Part shown: piece after piece, positions 12,173 through 24,800 of the stretch
Position numbering within the stretch: position 1 is the stretch's first letter
How the letters are laid out: every line of letters begins with the position of its first letter
NCBI GenBank assembly: GCA_003254905.1
Contig: QANU01020341.1
Coordinates: 84,635 to 148,634, forward strand
From: Nissolia schottii
Lineage: Eukaryota; Streptophyta; Magnoliopsida; Fabales; Fabaceae
DNA: 64,000 nucleotides
Reading direction: 5' to 3'
Notes under the pieces: model-generated
The model's input: only the letters and a program-made list of their open reading frames with translations
What the model was told of the DNA's origin: nothing
Databases searched by the model: none
Position numbers and translations under genes: made by a program

Positions 12173-15100
12173 ACATCTAATGGTCATGTGTAATTTCCAT
12201 GTGAGTGTCAAAGACATGCAACACATCTAAAAGGGTAGGAGTAATTACATGGCTATATTCAAATCCTCTTGTAATTCCCAAACCGGAGCAAGGATTTTAA
12301 CTTGCTGAGGACTTCAACGTAAGAGTTTAGACTAATATTGGAGGTAGAAGACCATAAACAAAGTCAGCATTTGACTCCAATGAATGGTCTGCTAAGAAAT
12401 CTTATTTATGTCAAAATCTAGAAGTATTGTATGAAATGGCCTTTTGACAGTTAAAGAAGATATTTTAACTTTGACTTGTAGCTGATGAAATTGTCTGGAA
12501 ATGAGAAATTTTGAAGTCAACCTTCGATTTTCATATCAGATGCATTCACCAAAAGGGCTGCTATAGAAAACTTACAAAGTTTCAGTGAATTGGGGATATG
12601 TTGAAGTTGAACCATAATTTTTTATTTTAGTCTGACAGCAAATTAGTCAAGGGGCCCTTATTAGTCTTTTCCACCTTAGATAGAGTGTTACGCAGTGAAG
12701 CTGAAAGGGACACTTGCTTGAGCAACTTGAAATCTTTTTTGAAGGTCCTGAAGATGACTTGTATCATTTGTCAGCATTGGTGGTCAATATGTTTAACGGA
12801 AAATTGAATTTTGGACCTAACTCTTTTGTCATGCCCATGTGAGTTATTATGCAGAGAAGATGACGAGAAATACTTGTATGCCAGAAACATTATTAATTAT
12901 TAATTTTAATTTAGAGAGTTTAAAATATATAAAAATAATAATAATAAATTAATAGTTGATCATGTTTCTGGAATATGCATTATTAAAAGTACTGGAGGAA
13001 TATGCAAATTTTCCTCTACCATGACCCCTTGGCCTTGAGGACTTGACCCACCACACCATCATCACCCTTAGAAAAAGAAAGAGGTATGTGGCATCCACTA
13101 GGACATTGCTCATCTAACAACTATTCTTAGCTTCTTTCAAGGAGAGAAGGGTTTTGAATTTGAATGGAAAAAAGATGGAAAATGTTTTAGGGTCATCTTC
13201 GGTTGGTATTATTTTAATTGTAAAGTTTCCAAGAGCATGTTGACATGGTATTGTTTGTATATTCTTTAGTATTTGTTAATTGCCAATACCATGTTTGAAG
13301 AGACTCTTGTGATGTAGCGTTTCTATCAAATAATAGAATATATCCTCATTTTTTTGGTCCAAAAAGTTATGCTCTGGCATTCCCTTTCTTTTAAGGGAAA
13401 AAAGGGATTCAAGTATATGTTAAGTAGATATATGCTGTTTGAAACTGTGATCCAAATTATTTTTTTTTTAGTGATTCAAGGAATGCTTACTAGTTTCTAC
13501 AATTCCAAACATGGTTCTACTAGAAAAAATATATATATTTGTGGCTGAAATTCTGTGACATTCATGCTATATGTGACTAATTAATCATTTCTTTCTCTTT
13601 TAGGTGTACTATTGTATACAAAAAACATGTAATTGGCCTTGTGTTAAGATGATCTAATCAGATTTCCATTCTCTGTTAATAGATAATAGTTAGTATAAAA
13701 TCACCACACAAAATGCTAGACTAAATAAAAACAACGGGTGTCTTTATATTGGAAAATCAATGTAATAACATTGAAATATGGATGATTTTGCACATTTACA
13801 TTTTTATGGGGTTAATTTGGGTTATTGCAACTCGATTTTGCTTTTTGGTGATGTGGCACAGGTAATCCGATTCTCTTACCGTACTTGACGTTGTCTGTGT
13901 GTCTTTGGCTGGCTGCTGGTGTGACTCCTGCTACTACGCTGGAAGCAACTTGCAAAAAAGCAAATTCGAGTTTTAGAAACCCAAATTTGCTTTACTCTTT
14001 TTTTTCTTTTTCTTTTCTGATGCCTATAAATACTGAACTTGTAAAGATTTGAGAGTCAGTGTTTACCATCGTGGGAAGAAATCGAAGGGATGTTATCTGT
14101 CTATTTTTTATTTTAATACAAGTAAGCTCTACTGCATAGACTATTCTTTTTGTCTCAATTGAATCACCGGCATCTAAGCCTTATTATTGGTGAGAAATTT
14201 TTTCCAAAACTCGAATTCGAGACTTCTAATTAAAGACTTAAGGTATATGCCATTTTGACTAATCTCATAATTTTAAATTAAAAAATAATAATGTGATCAT
14301 GTTAACTATATCTTTTTTAAAGATACATAAAAATTGGAACACGAAAAAAAAAAAAAGCAAAATTGGATTGTAGCAACCCAATTTTACTTCTCAAACCCCA
14401 TAAGACCGTACATCTGGGTAAAAAAACCATACACTAATTATGTTCCTCTACGTTCTAATATGAAAATAAAAAAAAAATTCAAAAACAAAATTCTAAGAGA
14501 AGAGGGATCAAAGAAAACTCAATTGGCCCCTCAACTATATGATTCAACCAAACAAATTGAAAACTTATGACAGACAAAGACTTATAGTAAATGACTAGAA
14601 AACAAATGGTGCCTCAATGCAATTAAGCATTCTGGTTGTCTTGAGAAGCTTCAAGTATTTACAGGGCTTGGGAAACAGTCAAATATAATGTGGTAGATCT
14701 TAATTGAATCAACTATTTATAGAGGGCTTGGAAATAGTCAAACAATGTGGTAGATCATCGTTGGATCACCAAGTTGTTGATCATCATTGAATTAACTTAT
14801 TCTAAATTCAAAGATAGTTTTACAGTTAAAAGTTTTATAGGAAAGTTTTTGATAGAGAAAACGATTTATAACTATATATTCAAAAAAAGAATTCCCAACC
14901 ATGTATTTAATTTTGCCATGTCATTCATGTCACATTTGATCAGGCCTTGTGCTGACTATACAAGAATTTGAGTCTCAATCAACCCTAAAATTAATTTGAA
15001 CAACTTGAGTAATCCAACTACCTAGAATTGACTAGACTTGTTTTTGAGCTGGTACTAACAAACCAATTGCAATTGTACTTAAAGAAAGCTAAAAAGGTAA

Positions 15101-15179
15101 ACACAAAACACACAAAATAATATTGCAGTCATGGATTGAGTCAAAGAAGTTTCAACATCTAGAAAATTAGAGCTAATTT
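12173..15179. other. Gene-free stretch
   Basis: No gene is recognised. Short open frames at 13354-13548, 14334-14570 and 14747-14971 show no domain. Near 14190-14260 there is an eroded repeat with a CTCGAATTCGAGACTTC phrase that resembles a tRNA-type B box, without a convincing A box. Confidence 0.5.
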
Positions 15180-15639
15180 GTTTGAGAAATTCTTTGATGT
15201 CCTTCGAGTATCATGTGATCGTGTTGTGCCCCTTATTTTATGATAGACTCACTATTTAGATGTTTTTAACAGTTATTCGCTTTGCACTTGACTACCCATC
15301 ATTTATTGTGGGCACGATAGCTAGCACGCAAGAGGTGTGTCCTTCCTGGTCCTCTCATACTAGGGAAAGGTCCCCTCAATGCTCTAACGTCCATATCAGA
15401 TATGAACTAAATTGTCTCACGACGTTCTGAACCCAACTCATGTACCACTTTAACGGACAAGCAACTCAACCCTTGAAACATACTACAGTCCTATATGACG
15501 AAAAACTCACATCAATATAGGGTGACATTTCCCATAAAAATATAAGTTAGTGATTGATTGAATTTTAAAATGTTATTTTATCATTAGTTGTGAGCACAAT
15601 CACATGATACTCTCTACGCACTTAAAAATTTCTCAAAAC
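15180..15639. mobile_element. TIR-flanked segment carrying plastid rRNA DNA
   Basis: About 49-bp inverted repeats bracket this segment: left 15180-15228, right 15591-15639. The core GAGTATCATGTGATCGTG on the left matches the complement of CACAATCACATGATACTC on the right with one mismatch, and the outer ends are GTTTGAGAAATT and, reversed, GTTTTGAGAAATT. The interior is mostly a decayed plastid 23S rRNA fragment. No target duplication was identified. It could be a TIR element that captured organellar DNA, or a plastid insertion into a pre-existing palindromic repeat. Confidence 0.6.
15228..15545 (-). pseudogene. rrn23: Plastid 23S rRNA 3'-region fragment (NUPT), decayed
   Basis: Read on the minus strand this is the end of bacterial/plastid-type large-subunit rRNA. 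On the plus strand it runs ACTATTTAGATGTTTTTAAC, TTTGCACTTGACTACCCA, GTGGGCACGATAGC, GTGTCCTTCCTGGTCCTCTC, CATACTAGGGAAAGGTCC, TGTCTCACGACGTTCTGAAC, then CCCAACTCATGTACC. This follows the antisense of the sarcin-ricin loop region of chloroplast 23S rRNA in the right order. Differences from the plastid sequence as I remember it are mostly C to T and G to A, as expected from methylation and deamination in the nucleus. It is a dead nuclear copy. A mitochondrial origin is less likely because the GCACTTGACTACCCA to GTGGGCACGATA stretch fits plastid better. Confidence 0.85.
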
Positions 15640-17070
15640 GATTATTGTTTATGTGAATTTTGTTACCCAAAAAATAGGATACAAACTGAAAACATAGAAT
15701 AAACAGGAGATAGAAAGCTGAATTCCATTTTGTACAAGTCCTAAAGAGGATGAATCCAAAAGCATCCTCCTCTCTTTTGATTGCTTTCACGTATCATCAC
15801 CGTGCTTAAAGTTCAAAGAAACAAGTTTATGTTCCAGGAGAACCTCTAGCAACATTCAAACTATGTTTCATATAGAGATTAATTTCCAATCAAGTCCTAT
15901 TGCATGAAAAAGTGGAATTATATGCTACATTTCAGCTTCGACCAGGCTTCAAGATTGCATGCCACTTTAATTTATATTGTTTAAAGCAGTTAAGTAAGTA
16001 TATATAATACCTATATCCACAATGTGACGCACAAGATAGCCACTCCACACAGATAATTAATGAATGTAACAAGGTGTATAGTTAGCATGTTCAATTAAAC
16101 CAAGTTAATGGTGTTACGAAATGGAGAATCCAAAAGGCACAAATAAAATAAAAAAATATGAAAGTTTAACAAATGACACAAGAAACGTGGTTTGACTAAA
16201 AGTCTAGGACAAAGATGACAAACAAATACATCACTAAAAAAAATATGATAAAGATATAAAAATAATCACACTCCACTCAAAATCTAAACACCAAATACAT
16301 TTAAAATATTTTACAGGATTTTCACCCAAAAACTAATAAACAAACAAATTTTTCTCTCGAAACAAATGCCAACGTGAACATCTAAGCCTTATATAAAATA
16401 AATAGTCGTAGCAATCTAATTGATTTTCAAAAACAAAACAATATTTTTCTTTTCTTATAGCTTGGAATTATAAACAGATGAAGTTGACGCCTACAATTCA
16501 AAATTGGAGTTATAAACTTTTGATCAAGTTGATGTTTTCATTTCAAAATAATAAAACCAAATTAAAATTTTACAAATAAATTATTAAACATTTCCATGCT
16601 TAACGAAGGTGGAGTTAGTTAAGATGATGATGGTTTTCGATCTCTTAATCGGTAACCTCGAGTCTAAGTTGTAAGAATGAAAATTCTTATCGAGAGATTC
16701 TTATGCTTAATCAAATCAACTTAATTAGTCAACTCACAATAATAAAACTCAAATGTCAATGATTCATTTTGGAGGGAAAAAAATTATTACTCTATTTTTC
16801 TACCCAAAAAAAATATTTTTTTTTGTGCACTTGAGTGTTTGTCACTAGCATCAATGACAATTTATCACCGTAACTGAGCTCACACGGTAGACTGATGGTC
16901 AGAAATGTTTTTCCATTCAAAGAAATATAATGAAAGAAAACACTCTTTTTTTATTTAGTTTTTATAATTAACAAAGCAAAACAAATTTCTGAAAAAGAAG
17001 AAGAAGAAAAGAAGCAAAACAGATATAAAAGTCCCAAAAACAAAATATAAACGGTTAGTGTTTACTTATG
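15640..17070. other. Gene-free stretch upstream of the RNA-binding protein gene
   Basis: AT-rich, no gene seen. 16600-16740 has an eroded repeat with a TCTTAATCGGTAACCTCGAGT phrase. The right end is the promoter of the next gene. Confidence 0.5.
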
Positions 17071-17076
17071 CATCAA

Positions 17077-17105
17077 CACGTGGATACACACGATTGCCCC
17101 ACGTG
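17077..17105 (+). promoter_or_regulatory. Twin G-box/ABRE-type elements
   Basis: Two CACGTG palindromes, at 17077-17082 (AACACGTGGA) and 17100-17105 (CCCACGTGTC), lie 23 bp apart about 60-140 bp upstream of the likely 5' end of the RNA-binding protein transcript. The second fits the ABA-response core ACGTGTC. Known biology: glycine-rich RNA-binding protein genes often respond to cold or ABA. Actual binding is inference. Confidence 0.55.
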
Positions 17106-17120
17106 TCTATTCCAAATCCA

Positions 17121-17695
17121 AACCCTATTTTAGGTTTTTAGCTTTCAGTGGGATATATCAAGGGCTTCAGAAGTTTCAGGGCGTTTCAGCTGAGAAGCAG
17201 AGAGCGAGAGAAGAGAAAACCCTACGGTGCTTCTCAACGTTGGTAACATGTCAAGATCAAAACTTTCTCTCAACCCATTTCCCCTTTTTCCGTTTCCATT
17301 TCGATTTCAGTGTTATTCTCTGTAAGGCTTGTTTGGCTGCTGAGCACTTTTTTCGAATTTGTTTGTTTTTTTTGCTGCTAATTTGATCGTTAATTGGGGT
17401 TTCTAGCGGTTGTCTCTATTGACCTTGATGATGGTTAATATTGTTTAAAAATCTGATTTTTAAGCCTGCAAGGCCTCTGTTTTGTGCAAAATGCAAGTGG
17501 GTATTCGAGGAAGAGAATCAAATGAAAGAAATGGACTTGGAAAAAAAAACACTCTTTCGAGAATTGTTTGCTTCTTGACAACATGGAATGTATTCGTTAC
17601 TACTTTGCAATGAAATGATTACTGCCAATTTTTCATTTTCCTTTTGATTTTGGGGTAAGGTAGGGAAAGGGATTGTTTTAGGGTTTAGGGTTTAG
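17121..17695 (+). promoter_or_regulatory. Telo-box motifs in promoter, leader and first intron
   Basis: AAACCCTA occurs at about 17121 and 17218, and the 5' UTR intron holds the interstitial telomere motif TTTAGGGTTTAGGGTTTAG at 17677-17695. Telo boxes are common near the start of plant genes for translation and RNA-binding factors. Confidence 0.55.
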
Positions 17696-17958
17696 AAGAG
17701 AGTAATTTTCTTTTGAGCGCACAGATGTGTTTGAATAATTTATAGAGTAAATGTTGTCAGCTATACTATCCACTAACATGAAATTGGGTTGCAATTTCAT
17801 TTGATCAGATTACGATTGCATTGATAATTATTTTTAATATGTAATAAAAAGTTATCGGGTTGAAGAAATGGAGCTTTTGCATGCATAGCACGAGTTGTAA
17901 TGAACAATGAGTATGCCATATAACTCTTTGCAGTGTGACATTTTTTTAGGCTTGAGCA

Positions 17959-19923
17959 ATGGCGTTCCTGAATAAACTTGGAAACCTAGTGAAGCACTCT
18001 GCTGTGAAGAACATGAATAAAGATTTGTCCATGTCGAGTCCTTCAATTTTCCAGGCAATAAGATCCATGTCATCTGCAAAGCTTTTTGTCGGAGGTACAT
18101 TAGTTTGTTGTACTCAAAGTATTGTGCATGGAATGTAGCAATAAAATCTAAAATTTTAATTGCATTGCAGGTATTTCATATAGCACAGATGAGATGAGTC
18201 TACGGGAATCTTTTGCACGCTATGGAGAAGTAATTGATGGTATTTTTTCTGTTTGACTAGCACAATCTGCTTTTTTTTTCCTTCATTATTTTAGGTAGAG
18301 GCTAGAGGGTACATCAAGGTTCAAATTAAAAGAGAAGTTTTCCACTTGTAAATTTGTGTGCTAAATTTAACATGGTGTGCAATGTTGTAGTGCTCATTAT
18401 TGATATAATGTGATACAGAGCAAACTTTGTCCTTTAGATAAATGAAAGTATTATGTTTAATTTGAAAGTAGATTATACTTTTTACTTGTGTACTCTTGTC
18501 AATGTCTTCTCTGTGGGTGTACTTTGTTCTTGGTTCTCTCTTTTGTTAAAATTAGTTTACAAATGTAGTTGTTAGCATGATAAAGTGTTTTATTTTCACT
18601 AACTGTAATGTGTGACACCTGGCAATGAACAATCAAATGTTTATATAGTATAATGAAAATAGTAGCTGTTTGGCAAGCATACACATTCTGTAATATGGTG
18701 CTTATTGATTTCTGCACTGAGACTGTTTGTTCTTAATATTCTTTCAGCAAGGGTTATTATGGATCGTGACACTGGCAGGTCCAGAGGTTTTGCCTTCATA
18801 ACTTTTGCAACAAGTGAGGATGCATCGTCTGCTATTCAGGCCTTGGATGGCCAGGTATTATAATTTTTTCATGATGATTTATCTTGCCGAACTTTGAAAA
18901 ATACCTGACACTGGTTCACATGGTAAACATGACTTTAAAGTTTCAATCATGAAGAAATTATAAGGGTGTCTTCTTATATGATTTGCTCTGTGACACCCTT
19001 ACAATTTCTTCGCGTAGTATGCGCTTGCTGTTATTCGCCTGAGGTAGGGCTGACTTGCTAAAATTATCGATGATAAGTTCTCTAGCATATGCAAATGGCT
19101 GTTCAGATATCAATCTTCAAGATCACAAAATGCATTTATGCAGTAATTGTTGAGTTTTCTTGAAGTTGAGCGTAAATAACTTATGTTCAGATTGCCTTCT
19201 ACTAAATAATCTTTACTGCATTTTATTTATAGTTAGCTACTTAGATTTGAAATAAGAATATTAGAGAAGCCATGCAAATTTTTATGCAAATTCAAAACCA
19301 AGATTTAAAATTTAAAGATATAAGTAATAGAGTCAGTCAAATATTTTACCAATTGAACTTTAATCTTGTCACTTCAAACAAAGATGGAATTTGGAAACAA
19401 TTCCCAATTTTTACAGTTTGAATTTTAGCATCAATTAATAGTCACTGTTAGTTTTAGCAAGACTAAGCTGTATAATTTTTGCTAAATTTTAAAGGCTGGC
19501 TATATTTCTTGTAGCATCTTAAGTTGTTTTGCCTCGCAGGAACTTCACGGTCGGAGGATACGGGTGAACTATGCTACAGAAAGATCACGTCCAGGGTTTG
19601 GTGGTGGCGGCGGCTACGGTGGAGGCGGCTATGGTGGTGGTGGCTATGGTGGAGGCGGCTATGGTGGTAATGATACTGGGGGTGGAAGTTACGGGAGCAG
19701 CGGGTATGGTGCACCGAGCAGCTATGGCGGTGGCAGTGCTGAGACTAGTTATGCCAGTGGTGCTGATGCTGGTGGAGATCTTGGCTCTCCTAGTGGTGAA
19801 CTTGGCGGCAATCCTGGTTCAGGATATGGTGGTCAGTTTGGTGGCGAACCCGATGAACCATCCCAAGACAATAGTCTGAGAGAGAACAAGGACGAACCTG
19901 ATTACATGCAGCACCGTGGGTGA
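17959..19923 (+). CDS. RBG3: Glycine-rich RNA-binding protein, mitochondrial type (RBG3/GR-RBP3-like)
   Basis: Four coding exons, 17959-18094, 18171-18239, 18748-18854 and 19540-19923, give 696 nt (231 residues) with all frames matching. A 5' UTR intron is likely from about 17243 to 17949. Residues 1-38 (MAFLNKLGNLVKHSAV, then SIFQAIRSMSS) form a basic, Ser-rich N-terminus like a mitochondrial presequence. One RRM follows: RNP2 LFVGGI at 42-47 and RNP1 RGFAFITF at 81-88. After about residue 124 comes a Gly-rich tail of GGGGYGGGGYGG repeats, then an acidic end (DEPDYMQHRG). The layout and sequence match Arabidopsis GR-RBP3-type proteins, which act in organellar or stress-related RNA metabolism. 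Localisation is inferred from the N-terminus. The tail codons are a GGT/GGC-rich minisatellite. Confidence 0.94.
18951..19011. repeat. Intronic hairpin with 20-bp stem
   Basis: In the third intron of the RNA-binding protein gene, GAAGAAATTATAAGGGTGTC (18951-18970) faces GACACCCTTACAATTTCTTC (18992-19011). They are reverse complements at 19 of 20 positions, with a 21-base loop. Pairing does not extend outward. It could be a solo MITE remnant or a structured intronic RNA. Confidence 0.8.
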
Positions 19924-21843
19924 GATTAGTAAGTAACCTGTGGGATTGAAAAGGATCAAGTGTTCTTCAAATATTTGTCTACCTTTTTTTTACTTGCATT
20001 TTCTTTCTGAACTTGATTGTTTGGCTTGAATTTTTGATAGTTTGCCAGTTCAACGACTGATGTAAAATAAGTTAAACTACAACGGGAATGGATTTATTTT
20101 TTCTAACGCGTAGAATAATAAACGTATAATGTGCTACTGAATTACTATATCAAGGTTTAGGTGGTTTAGGTGTTGTATAAGGTGGGATATGGAGATTATG
20201 GGATCATGTATGGAAAAAACACTTGGGGGAGGGTTTTGCGTGGTGTGTGGGGAAATATGGGAAACCGGAAAAAAAAAAAAAAGGAAGCTCATTTGATGCC
20301 GAACATCTAGCAGAATTAGGTATCAACAGTAAGGGCGGCCTGTAACATTTTAGAATGCATCTCACACTATTGCAATGATTTTGTAGACTTAAGAACATGC
20401 ACCATATGTACGTTTCACTCTTTTCATTACACATTTGAGAGTCAATTTGGCCGATGTTATTCCGTTGAGAACAAAATCGCACCAGGTTTAGAACAAGCAT
20501 GAAAAACCTCCCATCAAGTTCACTGCTAGCTGAAAGGCTGAAACAATATTAGCATTGTGACTTGATTTCTTTAGTTTTTTGATTTATTGGTAATGGCATG
20601 TCATAACCTATTGTCCAACTCCAATTTATGTAAATGTCAAAGGGCTAGCGTTAGGTGCTTCAGTTTATCACCTCAGAAACCTGACATCTGACCAAAATTC
20701 TTCATCTATAAAACACTAACTTCCTGTTATGCTTTCATCGTTGCTGAGCTCTACTAATGTTCAAATCAACTGAAACCCTTACAGCAAATTCTTCGCCAAA
20801 CACGTTTTGAAATGACAAACGAGAAAGGAAAATCCATTAAATTTGTGGTGGGGCAGATGCCCCATGCTTATATAGATTCGTCCTTGTGTTTGGATGTGTA
20901 ATAGAACAAGTCTCTTATAGTATTCAATTACATAACCCTAAAAATGCTTTTATTTTTATAATAAAAATGGTTAATATCTTATTTAGTCATTGAATTTTAC
21001 CCTCCTGTCCTAATTGGTCCCTTAATTTCAAAAAATGACAGATTAGTCTCTAATTATCTTAGGTAGTAACATTCATAGTATTACCCGGGAACAAATAAAA
21101 TATTAACCTTAAAAAAATATTTAAACTATCATAATAAAAATATTGAACATGTTCTTATTTTTAAAAAGAATATCATTAAATATTTAATTAAATATCTATT
21201 AAATTTTTTTAGTGTGCCTAAATTTTATTTTTATATATTTGATTCAATTAAATATCTATTAAAAACCTATTCACTCGAGCCTCCAAAATAGATATAAATG
21301 CATGTTGATTTTCTCTTTTTTTTATAAATTATTGGTTTAATATCTTGTCAAATTAGTTTTATAATAGTTCATAATTAACTGTAACAACCATTATTGTTCC
21401 AAATAGTTTATCATATAATTTCTCTTCCTAATATAAAGTCTTGTTTTATAAAATATGAACTAACAGCAATGAAATAAAAAGTGAACAAAAACAACAAAAT
21501 ATAAAGTTCATAAAAAAAGCAGGGGAAAGGAAAAGAAACATGAAAATGTTATCTGACAAAATGGCATGCAGCAGGCGCACTCAGCTTTTATAAGAAAATA
21601 TCAATTGTGAGTAACGAATGTGGGTATTAGTAATACAACTTTTCTGGGAAGTTAACGGCAAAAGCTTCCCATTTTACCTTCACACACAGTCTTTAAAATA
21701 ACTTTTTCAAAAGTAAAAAGTTATGAACCTAATTTCATCCCAACGACCATAAAACAACTTTTGACTACTTCAAAGTTATAAAAAAAGGAAAAAAAAAAAG
21801 AAAAAAAAAAAAGTAGAGCTATCCGAAACAGAGCCTATATGAC
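19924..21843. other. Intergenic space between convergent genes
   Basis: Holds the 3' UTR of the RNA-binding gene (about 19924-20120) and the 3' UTR of the minus-strand RIK gene at its right end. 20960-21080 has one arm-like TTAGTCATTGAATTTTACC and TTGGTCCCTTAATTTC repeat fragment. No gene is seen. Confidence 0.55.
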
Positions 21844-24800
21844 TCACAAAGCCCAGAAAGGCTTTTGAACCCCAACAGCACGGGTGGTTGAAGTAAGTGA
21901 TTCCTCACTAGAATCATCTAGATCATCGTCCTCCTCTCCATATTCCATCAGCTTGACCAATGTATCTGAAATAAACATAGGAAGTCACACACAAAAAAAA
22001 GTTGGCCAACAAATAAGATATTTTAAAGTAAATTACAGAGTCATACATAGAAGCAAACAACAAAATCCCCATACTAAGTACATTGAAGAAAAGAAGATAT
22101 ATCAAACAAACATTAAAGTTGCTAACAAGAAAATCAACCCGATATTAAAAAAAAGTTTTAATTCTAACCAGGAACTGCATCAGATTTTGTCTTAAGTAAA
22201 ATCTTGCTCTGGTCATGTACTTTAACTTCAGGTGGAGCACAAAATTTAGGTGGAGGAGGTGGTGGGGGCATTGTTTTTGGTGGAGGTGGAGGCATTCCAT
22301 TGGATGATGGATGGATCAACTTCTTAGGAGCTGGCATAGTTGATATATTCCTCACAACCGGATCATCAGATTGTTCATTAAGTAATCCCTGCAATTGAGT
22401 TAGAGTAGAAGAAAACAAAAATCCAAACACAAATTCTGGATCAGATGTTATACTAATTGTTCCAACACACCAAACAAGAAGTCAACTAAGACTCTGAACT
22501 GCATAGTAGCAAAAGAAGACCGAAAACAAGGTAAAACAAAATAAGGTAGGAAAAAGAGGGAGTGACTTGTAATCAGTGCATATCATTCTAACATGATCTA
22601 ATGTCACACATACGATAACAGCCAGAAAAGTACAAAAAGTTAGTACACTGCTAATTGCGCAAATCTGCTGTCGTAAGTAACCCATGTTCCAGTCATTGGC
22701 AAGGGAACTGCACATCTGCAGCTCAACTTTTCCCCATAAAATGGCTTGAGCACCGAGACCAAAAAGTAGCATGGATGTGCAAAAATCTAGATAAACTAGT
22801 CTAGACACAAAACTAAGTTTCTTGATGAGTGATGAGTTTACTGGTATGGCAGCAGACTAAACAAATTGTTGGGGATTGATAGGTTTATTTGTAGAAATAA
22901 AAATAGTTTTTTGTATGAATCATCTTAAGGGGTAGGATAAGTCTACTAGGATTTTATGGATGCGCAAAAACGTTTGCATCTTTTGCTGTATCGGTCAAAG
23001 AGAAAATGCAAGAAAATTATGTGACATGGTTTCTTATCACCAACTTGAGGATAAAGTAAACAAAATATTTTTCAAAAGCTTGGATGCTTAAGGGTGCCTG
23101 CTCAATAGGTGATAACCATTGAATTTAAAAAGACATTTATCATTTTGATGTACTTCACTCGCATACTTCTATTTTTCTTCCCTTTCCTACTACCTTTGGA
23201 ATTAGGATGACATCTCATTTGCCACTTATATTTTCTCCTCACCTCAAATTGTCTTTTTAACTATAAGAGAGAGCATCAATTTGGTCCTGATAAACCCTTT
23301 CATTAGGAAGCAATTATACCATGAAGGAAAAAAAAAAAAAAACTTTGACTGGCAAGGGAAAAAGCACCAAAGCTATTCCTCCAAAATTGATAACCCTGTC
23401 AAACATACAAACCAACGGCCCAACAGACAGGTCCAGGGTCACCCTATTAGCTTCAAAGGTCAGAGAAAATACCTGGAATATTAAGCATTAACAGTCAGGC
23501 ACGATAATATGTGAGAAAAACAGCGTTAGAGATTAAGAGCATTTGAGAAAATATTGTTTTTTACATTTTTTTATACAGAAAGAAAGAAAATTTATGAGGG
23601 TAAGGTATCCACAATGATAAATCTATTCATAAAGAAAATATGAAGATAATTGGGATAACAGTCAAAGGGTAAATTAATTCTGTCCTGGGAAAAAAAGATG
23701 AATTCTAATAAAACCAGCTAAATTGGAGTCCGCTAGGCACTCAAACCCGTTTCTGAATCATTTGAAATTCAATATTATTCCAGTTATTGAATAACAGTCT
23801 TAAAAATTTTGCTTCCTTTCATTTTGAAAACAATTTTACCTTATTTTTCAATGACATGGTATGAATACAATCTTTTATCAAATGAACAACAATCATTCCT
23901 GTCATACATTATCTTAATCATTTAAGGGAAAACCATTATCAGGAGTTGGGGTCAACTTAGGGTTTTGAAAGAAAGGACAATTTTTTGGGTGGGTTGTCCT
24001 GTTTGCAATAATATATTCTAGAAAAAGTGAAAGTCAAATTGGGGGAGACTAGAAAAACTATAGAGGAAACTATTAGAAAAGATTTAAAGGTTAATGGTCT
24101 GCATGACAACATGGTCCTTGATAAGGCACTATGGCGTCGCTTGATTCATGTAGCCAACCCCACTTACCAGGAAAAGGCTCAGTTGTTATTGTAGAAGTGA
24201 AATTCAAGATTCTTCAAAACTTTCTTAATATAGAATGAAAGGTTTTTTTTTTTCTTTGCTTCATTATGGTGCTACTCATTTAGAGGCCATCATTCACAGG
24301 TAGAATTATATGTGACTTCCCAGAAACGAAAAAATTTATGCATTTGCAAGCTTACAAAAGCTAGAATAGAATAAATGGGATTTAACGGTGTTTCCTTGGA
24401 TACATGCAATGTTGTATTCTAAAGAATTAAGCAATGGAAGTGCAATGACCTGATTGAGTTTCGATGCGCCCTTCAAACCAACTGGTAATTCTTGAAACTT
24501 CCGCCTCTGAGGTGGCCGTTTCTCCTTTTCAAGTTCAGAGCTTGTGGTTGACTTAGATTCTCCATTTGATGCTGATGTTGATGGAGCTACCGTAGAAGCT
24601 ACAGGAGGCGAGTGTCTCAGTGCAAGGGCAACTTGTTGCAAAGGGGTAGCTTGAGGATATATTCCGCCATATCCAATATAGCTAGTGCCGCCTGCTACTA
24701 AAGGGGGAGTACAACCAATCATGTTCGCTTGAGGCCCAGAGCTCAAATATCCTGCAGATTGTGTTGTAGCCCCTGGAGTATGGGCAGTGGTGAGACCAGG

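Noticed and set aside
14334-14971. Two short plus-strand frames
   Set aside because: AT-rich, no recognisable motif, no gene context.
18868-18910. Box C/D snoRNA in the RBG3 intron (ATGATGA then CTGA)
   Set aside because: A single C and D-like pair about 35 nt apart with no closing stem or C'/D' set.
19571-19879. Val/Met/Ala-rich frame overlapping the Gly-rich tail
   Set aside because: Frame-shifted shadow of the GGT/GGC repeats of the real last exon.
22204-22398. Plus-strand Gly-rich frame
   Set aside because: Antisense of the poly-Pro stretch in RIK exon 11.
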